Positions 24,352 to 37,400 of a DNA stretch of 64,000 nt are shown here, piece by piece. Below the pieces are notes generated by a model. That model was not told the DNA's origin. It worked only from the letters and a program-made list of their open reading frames with translations, and searched no databases. Within the stretch, counting starts at the first letter, position 1. Every line of letters begins with the position of its first letter. The position numbers and the translations under genes were made by a program. This stretch comes from Callaeas wilsoni (Eukaryota > Chordata > Aves > Passeriformes > Callaeidae): contig VWPU01002895.1 in the NCBI GenBank assembly GCA_013398955.1, forward strand, positions 41,655-105,654, in the 5' to 3' direction.

Positions 24352-24764
24352 CTTTGGAGGGGTGGATCACCTCTCTATGAGGAAAGGCTGAGAGAATTGC
24401 TACTGTCTACTCTGGACAAGACAAGACTTTGAGGTGACCTTACTGCAGCCTTCCAGCACATGAAGAAAGCCTACAAGAACATGTAATGACAGAAAAAGGG
24501 AAAATTTCTCCAAACTGAAAGACAGCAGGTTTAGATTAGCTGCTATGAAGAAATTCTTTACTGTGAGGGTGGAAAGGCCCTGGAACATGTTTCTCAGAGA
24601 AGTTGTGGCTGCCTCATCCCTGGGACTGTGTACAGCCAGGCTGAATGAAATCTGAGAAACCTGCTCTAGTGGAAGGAGTCCCTGATCATGACAGGGGACT
24701 TGGAACTAGATGATCTTTAAGATACCTTCCAATTCAAACTACTCTATGACTCTATGATTCTATG
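24352..24764 (+). mobile_element. CR1 LINE 3' end with intact-style tail
   Basis: About 410 bp of a plus-strand CR1, covering the very end of ORF2 and the 3' UTR. Landmarks in order: CTCTATGAGGAAAGGCTGAG (about 24372-24391), 'cttactgcagccttccagca' (about 24440-24459), 'caggtttagattagctgcta', 'ctttactgtgagggtgg', and 'ggaactagatgatctttaag'. The copy closes with ACTCTATGACTCTATGATTC-type tail units ending at 24764, the classic avian CR1 terminus. It is strongly 5' truncated. The 62-codon minus-strand frame at 24400-24588 lies inside it and is not a gene. It looks less diverged than the other CR1 copies here. Confidence 0.92.
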
Positions 24765-27700
24765 TGTCACCAGAAATCACAGTGGAAAACTGCATTAATA
24801 TGATATGATGTGGTTTAAAGGGCAACCAGTGTCAAATTAGTATAAAATTATCTTAAATTTTTTCTCATTTGGAATGACTCTAGATTTTGCTTTTCAAAAT
24901 GTATAATTGTTTCCCAAAGTCAGCAGAGTGGGGGGAATATACATGAAGGGTAAGATTTGATTTCCCTGTGACTAATGGAGCTGGCTGCTATTGTAAGCAG
25001 AAACCTGTTAGATTGATATTGCGTGGGGCACAGGAAGGTTGTGAAAATTAACATAAATTTGAGAAATAACTATCATTAGGTATCAGAGTTAACAAATCAT
25101 TTGAATAGGTAAAATAGCTGAATTTTGAGAGCCTTCAGGCAATGTACAGACTTGACATACAGACTTTTGAAGTCTGGTTATGTTGATTTTGCATTTTTGC
25201 GGAGTTGTGGAGAAGCACTTGTAAAACAAACCAGTTTTTATTGGAATATTTTGCTACAAAACCAACGCCTCCCAAGAAGGGAAGGATAGAAGAGATATGT
25301 CCCTATGAGTATAGATGTCTGTTTCCTGTTGTTTCAGAACATCTGGTCTTTGTTCTACGGGTAATTACATGGGTATTGCCAGAACCTGCTACCATCACTC
25401 ACCATGTAGGGTTTTGCACGAGTAATTCTGTTGATGCTCATTGTTACTGAGGATCAGTAGCGGAATCCAGGTGTGATTAACAAGAGGTGAAATCCAGCAG
25501 AGAGGAGGAGTTGGGAAAATTTAATAAATGCTTGAAGTGTATAATATTAAACACATACACAATTTAGAGATTTTAGAAATATTGATTTCACCAGCATGGT
25601 AAAGACTGCTGAATATTCCAGGTTACATATCCTGAGTTTCCTCTGATATCTAGAAAGCAAATATAGCAGAAATATTTATGAATAATACTACAAAAACCAG
25701 TCCCTCATTATAATCTAATACAACTCTTTTTAAACTTTCTGCTCCCTTTTTGTTCCACTAAGTTTCAACCTCTTCAGAAACTAGAAATTCACAAAAAAAG
25801 ACATATCATCTCAGTATATCTGTGTTTTCTATACAATATAATTTCAAAGCCATGAAATACAGCCATACTTGGGGAAAATGCCTGTGATTTGGTGATTTGT
25901 GGTTTTTTATTATTTTATACCATCTTTCAACAGATTTTTACTATATTTGACATATTGATGCAAGCAGTATTTTGGTTTTCCAGGTCTAGCAACAAGCTGT
26001 TTTCTTTCTCACTGTTAAACATATTGTTTATATTTCAGCAGTTGCAAGATAGGGGGGCAGCCAGAGATATATTTTAGTTCTAGTCCTATAAGAGGCTTTT
26101 ACTACCTTTTAGTAAAGAGCACTGAATATCTGTAAATTTCCAATGAGACAGCTTGCTTGCGTAGTCTAGAATTTCATTAACATTCAGCTTTCCTTACCAG
26201 CTTGCAGCTTGTCAGCTGTGCATTTAGTTACACCTTAAGTCCCTGTAGGACTGTTTGGCCATGGTCTTGTGAAACAAAGTAGTGATGGCTGATGTCTGCA
26301 GCGGATTTCAAAGTATCTGGATGAGTCTGGTAAATTGGGTAGCATGAGTAAAGTAGCAGAGTGGAAGCACGCTCCACTTCTCTCTCCTTCTAAAACTTCT
26401 TTTTATCACCAAATACAAGGAATTTGGTACCAAAACTCAAAGAATTTGTAACCAAAGCTAAGAATTGCTTTGGTTCTGTGCAGCTCATTTTCACTGGTGT
26501 TTGTGAGTTGGTTGCCGTGTTGTGGGGAAGTTGTGAAGCATGGTTTTGTGACCACCCATGCTGCCTTCTCCTTTACTCCTAGAGACACTGTGAAACGCTC
26601 AGCAAGAGACTGGGGAATGAGGAGATAGCATCAGTTGGTGTTCAGAACCTTCCAGTACCTGGGCATGAGTAGCTCTGGGCTCCCCACATGGGTCCATGGG
26701 ATTTTTCAACACACAGCTGCTGTCACATACAGCCACCTGTGAGTAACAGTTCTGCCTTATACTCTTCAGCCTAAGCACCATTCCCAGACCTGAGGGGCTG
26801 GTGAGCCAACCGAACTACAGCTTTGGCACAGTGCCCATTTCCAAACCATGGTCTCTAGGCCTACAAACAGATATTCTAAAGAGATTGATTATGCAGTTCA
26901 TAATTGAGTCTGGTACTGTCTTATATCCTTTTAGCCTTGTGCTTGGATGTACATCTCTTTCATGGTTTTCTTACCTACCAGAGCCTACCAACCCTCTTCT
27001 GCTTCTACACTGCTATCCCTACTGACTTCTAGGAATAAATCTGTAAGCTGATGATGTAAGTGCCTGGCCAGACATGGCTTCAGAGTGCTTGGATGATTTA
27101 TGTCATGCACAAAAGTGATTAATCTTCACCCTCATCTGCAGGTGGCCTCTGATGGTGTGTACTTTGCTTTTCTGCATCCAGCAGCCTGTCACCTGTGCAA
27201 TCACTGTTCTTCCTAATGAGCAGCAGAACCTACAGCCAGAATGTGCAGATACACAGGTCCATATAGAAGGGAGGACATCTAAACAGAAGCATTTTCTTTT
27301 TAGTGAACTGCATAGCCTGCAATGCACAGTGATGTGTTACCATATGCAGTCCTTAAAGGTCTTTTCAAACCATGCCTTGTTATAAAGACTCAGCATTGTC
27401 TGGGTAGTTAAGGGTGACTTGGTTGATTGCTGGAAACAAAAAAACAACAAAAGAGATGGGTCAAGCTTTGCCCGCTGAATGCAGATGATCCTTATACTAT
27501 TCCTTTATTTAATTGCTTTTTCACTGATATAAGTGTTGTCTTGCCTATATTTTACCTCCTTGTTGTTTAGTTTGGCTTTTGTATTTTCAGTTCAAAAACA
27601 GTATCCTGGGTCGGGGGGTCTGTTCAGGAAGACATCTCAGTTTCCAGTGTGTTTACACACTACGCTTCTAAGAGCAATTTGCAAAGGTGAACCAAGGGGA

Positions 27701-29339
27701 AATTAGAAAAGGGGATAGACTTGGCCTCTACTGCACACTCTGAGTGACTTTTTCACTGTCCCCCATGAAGATCAATACATTTGGACTGCTAGTGCTCTTG
27801 CTGTTGGCTCTTCATAGAGTGGTTCTGCTGCAAAAGGTGTTTCCTTCTATTGTGAGTGTTGCCTGTCCTGGGTCCACAGCCTCCTCGGCCCAGCCTTGAC
27901 AATTTCGGGGAACAGAGTGTGTCACTGATGTAGTTCTGTATGAAAGTAGCTGCATACAAGAAATCATCTGCTGCTCATTTGTCGAAGTCATTAAAAAAAA
28001 AGTCCTACAACTGAAAGGAAGGTCAACAGATGTCTTCTGGTGCTAGCTTTCACAGCCTTCCTCTCACAATCAAATACTTTCTCTCAATCAAATAACAAAG
28101 GTTTGTTTTGGAGGTTGAAATGTCAGATCATTGTAGGAATGTGTCTTCTGTGTGAGATTGGTTGTTAATGGACAAATGCAATTGTTATGGGCAATGAAGT
28201 GGTATCTGCCAGAGACTCTTCTGTTGACCTTTCTTGTTTTCCAAAAAACCAGTACCTTATTTTTTGGCCACCTGGCTATTATCTCTCTTTCCATTACACA
28301 AGAATGTGCTAATGGTGGCATGGAACATGCAAGAAAAATCTAGAAAAGCACAGATAGAATACTTGAATATATAAGTACTAGAAAAGCATAAATTTAAAAA
28401 TGGTGCAAGTTCAGAGAAGTATTCTGTTACACAACTCTTGTCTGAAATTTGCATGAATTACTTGAAGCTACTGCCATTGTAGCTACAGCCTCTGTTTGAG
28501 GATTTGTTTTTTTTCTCAAAAATTTAAAAAATATGTTTGGAGAGAGTTAAATATTCAATTTTGAACTCAGATTTCTGCTTTGATTACATAATTTAGTTTG
28601 AGTTACTTTGAAACTAATATTTTGATGCATGAAAATTGGAAAATGGAAAATAGCTTCAATTTTCTTTTGTCTCTTTGAACAGAAGCAACATGTAATATTA
28701 TCTTTGTATAGCTGTAAAGCAAATAATTGGACATCTGCCTGTAAACAAAAGGAAGCAAACCCATATTATCATTTTGCAACGTCCAGAAAAAATCTTTTAC
28801 TAGTGATAGCTATGCTGTATTTTAAATTTAAAATCATTAAATGGAAGTTGACCTATGCAAAATTGGGAAATGTTTTTTGTATGTCTTTTGCAATGCCTAA
28901 ATAAATTAATGATTTGTCGATGCACCTTCCTGTACAATATTTACTACTTCTACTCGTAACAAGGTTATTTTGACACTTAAGGGTGCAAGGATTGAACCAG
29001 CAAAAAGGACTGCAGACCTTCTTCTTCTTCTTCCAGAGAAATAACACTTACTGCTTTGGATAAGAAAATAATTTCAGAAAATATGTGCTTTAAACAGAAA
29101 AGAATTGTCTGTCCTATCAAGTAAATAGAGGGTACTCTCTCTTAAGTGTTGAACAGTTTTTTTGGACTGAGACTTTAAATCCAAGTTTCTGTGAATTATT
29201 TAACTTTCATCTTGTCACCACAACTGTTCTACTTTCATTTGTTAGTGGATATGATGCAATTGGCTGGCTCAACAATGACAGGCACTCTTCTTACATCTTT
29301 CCATGGTTTGTGTAGTACCAAAAGAACTGAAGTTTTGGG
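24765..29339. other. Non-coding stretch
   Basis: Unique AT-rich DNA without recognisable genes. Two slightly GC-richer patches at about 26590-27030 and 27600-27930 hold short frames only and match no repeat I know. A short TTC repeat lies at 29018-29035. Confidence 0.55.
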
Positions 29340-29495
29340 TCTATTTGATCAACAAGTTACTTTGTTGTGGAAGGAGATCACGTTGGTCAGGCTGTACCAG
29401 CCTTTCCTAAACCTCTACTGACTGGGCCTCATACCATGATTGACCTGTATGTGCTGCATGCACACTTGGTAAATGAAATCTTCCAGCTCATCCCT
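29340..29495 (-). mobile_element. CR1 ORF2 fragment C (reverse transcriptase)
   Basis: On the minus strand the text 'cagcacatacaggtcaatca', then 'gaggcccagtcagtagaggt', then 'ctgaccaacgtgatctcctt' parallels the CR1 reverse-transcriptase segment usually translated GPSQHGF…LTNLISF. Here it reads GPSQ-stop-RF…SLTNVISFHNKVT, with a stop. This same protein region is also present in fragment A (about 29640-29720), so the two cannot belong to one collinear element. By wording, fragment C resembles the subfamily of fragment B. Its low-coordinate end is unclear because similarity fades near 29340. Confidence 0.7.
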
Positions 29496-29499
29496 TTTC

Positions 29500-30905
29500 A
29501 ACCAAGTCATTCATCCATCAAGTCCATTCCTCTTCATTTTAGAGGCAAGAACGTTGTATGGGACAGTATCAAATGCACTGAACAAGTATAGGCAGACGAC
29601 ATCAGTCACTCTTTCCTTTTCCACAAATGCTCTAATCCATCACTGAATGACATTAAATTTGAGAGGCACGATTTGTCCTAAGTGAAGCCACATTGGCTGT
29701 CACCAATCTGTTTTCTATATGCCTTAGCATAGTTTCCAGAAAGATCTGCTCCGTGATCTTGCCAGGAATAGATCTGATATTCACTGTCTGTAGTTCCTGA
29801 AGTTTTCCTTTTTCTCTTTTTAAAAATAGGGAATAAGTTTTTCAATCACTGGAAAGTCCACCAGAATGCCATACTGGTATTATGGATAAGGGCTTAACAA
29901 TGTCTTCCACCAGTTCCCTCAGAACCCTCAGATGCATCTCATCAAGTCCCATGGATTTGAGTATACTGATGTTCCTGACATGGTTTGAACTTGATCTTAC
30001 CCCTATCTCCTCCTCTGAATTTTGTGAATTAGGTTGCATGGCTAGATTTCTTGCTAGTGAAGACTGAGGCAAAAAAATTTTTGAATACCTCACCATTCTC
30101 CGTGTCAGTTGTAACTGAATCCCTCATTTCACTCCTCAAGGCAGGTGGTACAATTTCCTTCATCCTCTTCTCTTAATCTATGTGCCTGAAAAAATTCTTA
30201 TTATTATATTTCCCATCCCTAGGCAAGTTCAGTTCCAGCTGTGCCTTGAATTTTCTGATCTCCACCCTGTGGTCTCAGGCCACATCCCTATCATCTCTCC
30301 AGGATGCATATCCCTGTCTCCACTGCTTTCCAGTTTGTTTTGTGTTTTGGTTTGGCTAAGAGGTCTTGACTTAGCCATACTGACCTCCTCCTGCCTTCTC
30401 TGCCTGGCTTCTTCTTCTACCCCTAACCCCTACCCTCTGATAAGATCTTCTGCAAACTGAATAATAGGTTCAGCTGTGCCTCTCTTCTGGTTGAGTTTTC
30501 AATCACTTGTACTAGGAAGTTTTTCTTAATGCAATCCTCTACTTTCTTGGACTGCTTGATGTGACTTGTTGCACTTTTCTAGCAGGTATCTTGGTGGCTG
30601 AAGACCACTATCAGGATCACAGGCTGTGACCATGATGCTATTTGCAGCTGAAGAAAGACCTTTCCATCAGTCACCTCATCTTGATCAGGGGGCCTTTTGG
30701 GCTCCAACTTGAACATTAGCCTTGTTGTCTTGGTCTCTAATTTTCACCCGTCAGTTCTCAACCTGTGCACTGCTGCTCTTCAAAGACATCTCCGTGTCAT
30801 CAGCCGCAATTTTGACACAAAGGGCAGCTCTCCCACCTCTCCTTCTTTGTCTGTCCCTACTGAATATTTTGTAGCTGTCAGACAAATGTCAGAACATGGG
30901 GTCTT
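29500..30905 (-). mobile_element. CR1 ORF2 fragment A (endonuclease to reverse transcriptase)
   Basis: About 1.4 kb of decayed minus-strand CR1 ORF2. Reading downward from 30905, the endonuclease region gives a GELPFVSK-like stretch, then text that aligns with VCYRPPDQD…, then '…RGTAEPIIQFAEDLI' (about 30430-30480), the conserved end of the endonuclease part. The linker gives '…KIQGTAGTELA' near 30210-30260. The reverse-transcriptase part has LKSMGLDEMHLRVLRELVED (about 29890-29950), which matches the CR1 KSMGPDG…HPRVLREL motif, then a NYRQ…IPGKITEQIFLETML-like stretch (about 29720-29800) and an AFDTVPYNVL-like motif (about 29555-29590). Frameshifts and stops are scattered throughout. The 84-codon minus-strand frame at 29842-30096 is the longest surviving piece. 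The CR1 3' UTR is missing at its low-coordinate end, where fragment C begins. Confidence 0.85.
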
Positions 30906-30909
30906 CATT

Positions 30910-31480
30910 CTGCTCCCTGTCTTCCAGCTCAGGGGACTGGGTGCCCCTAGAACAACAGGTCTTGCTATTAAAGATTGAGCAAAGAAGCACTTAAGTACCT
31001 CTCAATTTTCCTTATTCTTTGTCACAATGTTTCCCTCTGCATCCAATAATGGATGGAGATTCTCCTAACTCTCCTTTTGTTCTTAATATATTTATATAAA
31101 CATTTCTTATTTTCTTTTATGGCCATAGTCAGACTGAGTTCTAGTTGGGCTTTGGCCCTTCTAATTTTCTCTGTGAATAACTTCACAACATCATTGTAAT
31201 CCTTCTAGGTTGTCTGCCCCTTCTTCCAAAGGTCATAAAGTCTCCTTTTGTCCCTGCATTCCTGCCAAAGTTCTCTGTTCAGCCAGGCTGGTCTTCTTCC
31301 TCCCCAGATCATCTTTCAGCACATGGGGACAGCCTGCTCCTGTGGTTATAAGGATTCTTTCTGGAAGAATGTCCAGCCTTTCTGGACTCCATTGCCCTTC
31401 AGAACAGACTACCAGAGAGCTCTGTTAACCAGGCTCCTGAAGAGACCAAAGTGTGATCTTCAGAAGTCCATAAAGCTTTG
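30910..31480 (-). mobile_element. CR1 ORF2 fragment B (pre-RT and RT start)
   Basis: Minus-strand CR1 text from a different CR1 subfamily than fragment A. Reading downward from 31480, it encodes decayed versions of a WTFFKKE…CRMSPCAER-type linker, RPAWLNRELWQECRDKRRLYDLWKKG (about 31185-31300), KIRRAKAQLELSLTMAIKENKKCLYKYI (about 31085-31185), a 'hpLLDAEGNIVTK' stretch (about 31020-31060) and SLFNSKTCCSRGTQSPELED (about 30925-30980). The linker motif RRAKAQLEL also occurs in fragment A (about 30210-30260), which proves that two elements are present. The fragment ends abruptly next to the endonuclease part of fragment A. Non-functional. Confidence 0.85.
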
Positions 31481-31489
31481 ATAAAACCA

Positions 31490-34400
31490 TCACAGGTATA
31501 GAAATGATTTTGCCAGCTCTCCTGTGAAGGAACATCCCTAAAGGCAGCAATGGGTACAAATCTATAGTTCTGTCTGTCATTATTTACTTCTTATTTTTAT
31601 ACTTCTTCATTGCCTATTTTGTGTGCATTTCTCTCAGGTTTTAATACAATCTATTTTAGACTAAAGGGCTGAAGAAATGCTGTTGTCAAGTGTTTTCTCT
31701 TACCTTGTGCAAGTTTTATGACTATGAACTACAGAGAAACTGTTATCTATGGAAGAACTATTTTTGTGCATAGTAATAACAGCAATAATTAAAAAGGAAT
31801 AGAACTCTTAAGGTTTTCGACATAGTCAAGAGAGTGCCTTGCTGAAGTTTTGAAGAAATGCTTAACAAATTTGCAGAAGAAAAAAACCCACATCATTCAA
31901 GTGCTTTGAGTAAGAAGTTTTTACAGTAAACCAGGTAAACATTTGTGATATCAAAATAACACCATCTAAGTTTACACATCATTCCTTTCTGAATTAGCCA
32001 AAGGTACATATTTGATCCTAACAAAAGGAAATTATTTTCTGAAACAGGGAGTGAAGTAGAGTTACATAATCTATTAGTTCTGTGAATTTCTTCTTTTAAG
32101 GCAAAGCTTTTGCTCTTCATTCTGTAGAAAGTGGCTTTCCAGAATTCCAAAGTACATATATAGATTTAAATTTCTGAGATATATGCATTTTAATAATAAC
32201 AAGCCTTGAGCCTGAGTAGTTATCATGAACCTGAAATGGAAGAATGAAACTAGAACTGTTTAATCGGCTATGTTAGTCCACATATGGGTGTACAGTGCTT
32301 CTCTTCAAACATGATTTTATGAACTTCAAAATGCGATATGAAAACCTACAAAATACAAGAAGTATGCGTAGCTACATTTAGATGGAGCAATGTAAAAGTC
32401 AAAAATATTCTCTTGAAAAAATACCTTAAAAATGTTTCAATCACCATTTAAGTCAAGTTTTAATGTTCTAAATCACCATTTAAAATACACCACCTTTCAA
32501 GTCTCTGTGCGTATGCTGATATCATGACAGATGTTTCACCTGTTAAAGAGTTGTCTCAGATGCAATACCATTGATAAGTGATTATATTTGAATTACAGTA
32601 CTGCTTAGTGATGTCTGCCTTTGCTACTCTTGTACAAATTGAAAATATTTTCCATAAAATATTTGCTACAGAACTGACAACCATGACAATTGTCTTTTAA
32701 GACCCCAGTATTGTGCCTGGTAGGTGTAGGTGTTGGGTTATCATGTTTAATTCACCTGGTAATCAGCAACAAATCTCTACTGATTCTAGTAATTAGAGTG
32801 AATCTCTGCAGAAGTAACAGGGCAACTAATTCTTCTGACCTAATCTCATATCGAGTCTTATTCCCTGAGCAGCTCTACCAGGATGGCCACCTTCTGCATT
32901 GCTACATGGGATACTAATTTATCACCTACAGTGCTCTTCTACAATAATTGGAGACTGGAAAGCATCTGCTAAAAATCTTGCTGTAGCTACAAAATACATG
33001 GTGATGATCACAGTAGCATGCGTGTAGTATAGATCTTGTTCAGGGCTTTTACCTTGAAAAAACTCTAAAAGTTCAGTATCTTTGCAAGTTCTAATTTAAT
33101 TACACCTTGCATAAAGAATTTCTATCTGATGTGTTTATATGATAATCACTTCCTCAATATCAATAGCACTATTATTTTTTTAACTAACTATTTTATATAA
33201 AATTTCTTATTTCCAAGTCTGTCTCCTTGGGTTTAGATTCCTCTGTACCTAAGGTCATGTCTTGTTGCTTTTTAAAATTTTTTCAAGTAAATTGTGATCT
33301 TTTAAGCTTTATTTCTTCCTCATATGTAATGAAATTACACAGAAAGCATATTTGTATTTGTGTATTGTATTTGCTAAAAGTTTAAATTCTAATTGAAATC
33401 TAGAGTACTGCTGAAAACCTTAAAGATAAACATGCAGTGAGAACATATTGTCTAATTAAAACATATCTCAGCTCTATTACCAGCTTGAACATAGACAGTG
33501 CAATTCATTAAATGAAGAGATTCTCATCCCTAGCTGAGAATACTGGCAAACCCAAAACTTATATGGGTGTTCCTATGAACAGTTGTGTAGCTGTCATGCA
33601 TTATCAAAGAATAGCAACATGATGCAGCTGATAAGATCATGTGTAAATTTAGTCATCATTTCACTGAGTGTTTGAGTTGAAGGAAAATTGTTAATGGAAA
33701 AGCCAAATGACAAACTGTTTCAGGATGATGTAAGCATTGGAAGGAAAGCTTTATCTGTGGGAGTTGTCATATAGAAAAAATTGTGTTTTCAATAAGCTTA
33801 TCTATTTACATAGCCTATTTCGTTTTTCTTTGGTTACCTCTTCTCTCTCTGATTCTTTAGTACTAGTTAAATCATGTTATGCTTTAAGAGGATTTTGCAT
33901 TTGTCTATTGCAGTTCTTGCTCCTGAAAGAGAAGTAGTGCAGTGAGGCCACACAATCTGACTGGTATTGATGTCAAAATACAGCCTCTGGCAATCTGAAT
34001 GGATCAAAAGTACAATTAGCCCAGGGACTCTGATATGTGCACTTCCATAATTTGCAGTTTGTGGAAAAAAGAAGAAATTAACATCTCCACTTTCTCATCT
34101 GCAAAAGAAAGACAACACTTTTATATGCCTGTTTCTCTGGGGATGTTGCTGATGGAATATGATAGTCTAATTAATTTGCAACAGTGTACATTGTGTGGTA
34201 CAGTTTTTTTCAGAGCTTTCTATAAAATATCAGTCTGCCTCTTCATACAAAAAGGGTGTAGCTAATAATACTACTTGTGTGAACTTTCATATGAACAGTC
34301 AACTGAAGCTGCAGGCTTGCACAAAAAAATACTACTGCAAGATTCCAGTCTGTTTGTCATAGCCGTGAGAGTCATGAGTCTCCTCCATGCTTTAAAATGA

Positions 34401-37400
34401 AAGAGAGGGGAAAATACTTTTATCATTAAAAAGTATATTTGATATCATGTGATCATCTTAGATGTGTGTGCACGAATATTTTTCCATTAGAGGTTATTTT
34501 TTTCTCTAGAGAATCTCTTGTATTACACTTAATCATTATTCTTTAATTAATTAATCATTAATGACTAGGCAAAAGTGCTGTTTTCTGCATTTAAAAGCCT
34601 AATTCAGTAACCATCTTCCAGAGGTGTTCTATGCCTGTATTTCTTAATGCATGTTTGATATTTAAACGTGTATTGAATCATTAAAACAGAAATCTTAAAA
34701 TGAACCTCAGTTAAGAACACAGACTGTATTATGAAATCTTGTGAAGAGATAGAAGTCAGAATTAGTATCTGTGCTTGGCAGAAACTTGAAATTACCACAG
34801 GAAAAAGGGGAATTTTATCATCCTTACACATAGAAATTCGTTTTGCAAAGCTGTGGTTCAAAAAGCAAGAGTACTGTGTCTTTATGCATTAAGGGGAATG
34901 CATACTGAATCAAGAATGACGGATTACCATGACATGGATGTTATCAGAGTTGTGGAGTTAATGATTACTGCATTTTTTCCCTAGTACTTTTCTGTAGTTT
35001 TATGTAGACTTTCTATCCTTGCTTTGATTAAGTCTATTATTTCTGTGAAGCTGAAAACTTTTATGGTGATCAAATCCTTTAAGACATTTTTAATGGATAT
35101 AAGCATGTGAGAATGCCAAAATGCCTGGATGACACTAGTCTCCTGAGGCTGTTATGAAATACTCAGTCTGAATTAATTCATACCACAGCATTATTCAGCT
35201 GGGCCACCTCTTAACCTACACCTGGCAGTAAAACCTCAGTATCTACAGAATGCTGATATATCTGCATCTACAGATTCTTCCAAATTAACAACACTTTATA
35301 ACAACTTGGTCTTCAATTATTTTAGGTGAGGAAAAAGGCAAGGAATCTTAGGTAAAAATTGCTAGAATTTAGCCCTTGGACTCAAATGTTACTGAAGTCA
35401 AGACTGTGGCCTTGTGCACATGCTTGTATGCTATTTACATTTCAGAAAATTTCTTGCATTGACTTAAAGATGTCTATCTAGTTTTGTTTGGTTATTGATG
35501 TCTTGTGAAAACTTTATCTTGTGATCAATTTGTGAGTATTTGTCTGCAGAATATGCAAATTGAACCCTCAAGGAAACCGAACCGTTTTAGTTCCCAAGCC
35601 TGAATTTGAGTAAGTTTAATTAGCAACATTGAAACTCAGTGTGCCAGTATGCAGCCCAGAGACAAATGGTTTCCTAAATATGAAACTATTGCACATGTAT
35701 GTGTTCTACAAATCAGTTCTTTAATTCACTAGTTGGTTTGTATAGCCAAAGCACAAATGGAAATTATGAACTAGTAAATTTAGTGCACGATGCAAAAGGT
35801 TGGAGAAAACTTTTTCAAAAACTAATCTAGATTTCATGCATTGCCTTAACTATCATGAGTATTTCCTTGATGTCACAGTATTCAGGTATAAAATAATTCG
35901 CTCCCTCTTCAGAGGGAGGCTACACTGAATTCATTGTCTGGGTCATTTAGCTAGAACACCTGTACCTGTATCCTTTAATGAAATTAAAATTGGATAAAAT
36001 CTGCTTAGATTTCTGCAGGGGGTCAGGAAATGCCCCCTGCACCTTAGGCTACTTATACTAAGCCAAAAATGATCCAAAAATTCTTGATTCCATTCAAAAC
36101 TCCATCCTATAGTTTCATAATATTCGACTGTTGCAGCTGAAATTAAATCCAGGCTGATCCAGCCAGACATCCTCCTCTCTACATGTACATGAACATGTCT
36201 TATGAACCTACCACTGGAAAGGATGAATGATGCTCTCCAATTCTATAGTGCTCAGATTTGTAGATGGGGATGGAGGCATAACTCTCCCTCAATGTCCTTA
36301 GACTCAGGCTAGACCTCAAAATTGTAAAGGAGCAAAAATGCTGATGTTCATTCGCATACTGAAACAATAACGTAGAATCCCAAAAAACACTGGAACTCTG
36401 TGATTTCTACATTTTAGATGGCTTCTTTTTGTATTTGTGTTTGTTCAGTGGATAGGTAAGTGATCTTTTCAGGTTGTTGAAATGCAGGCTCTAAAATGCG
36501 ATTTACTATACAATGACATGCTGGCTCACTTCCACTGTGCTTTGAAATACAAGTGACAGGCACAGAAGATTCCCAGAGTAGCACTAAAATTATGGTTTCC
36601 TTAGCTTCCAACATTGCAAAGTCAGGACAATTAATTCTAGCTCAAAAATCACCATCCACAGCATGGATTTTTGTGGCTTTTACTAAGGTAACATAATTGT
36701 TGGTATGTATCCACAATGGAGTCCAATACGTCTCCCAAGCCTCCACTCTTAAAATCTTGCACAGAAATAGTTTGAATTTGCTTGTGTCAGGGAAATAAAC
36801 ATGACTAAATGCAAAGTACTGCTGTGCTGCCTCGCTTCTCAACCATCTAGATCCTCCTGTGTGTAATGTTGCATGTAACAGATTCAAAGTGAAGGCCACA
36901 TGCAAAACTTCGACAAACTCAAGATCTGTCCCTTCTGTAGAGAACTTTATTTATTATAGGCTTCTCTGTACTGCAGTTCTGACATAAAGCTCAATATGCT
37001 TCTATTTCTTTTGCTATTATTAACTCTTATGTCTCAGAGGTTTTACTTTCCCTCATCCAAGGAAAAGCCACCTAAGAGGTATGTAAAAGTTTTTAAATTA
37101 TTTAAAAATACAAGTAACTGTTCTTTCTATTGACAAAATCTATTTTAACTTAGCCTTTCTCTTACAATTTTTTTTATTAATACAGCTTCTTTATACATTT
37201 CATTAGCATGATGCCTCACTGAAAAAAAGTAGCAAAGTAAAACTGCAAAATGTACTGAGTTTTTTTCCTGTGCTATGCTATTGTAAGATATAAGCTTCAG
37301 AGCACTAGAACTCTTAGAGCCAGTATAAAAATCCTCATTCTAGAGAATCTCCTATGAAGCTCTTCTTTAAGTCACAGAGTTGAAGCAAAAAAAGGGTTTC

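Noticed and set aside
30420..30436. CCCCTAACCCCTACCC resembles telomere repeat
   Set aside because: Too short, not the TTAGGG period, and it lies inside the linker of CR1 fragment A.
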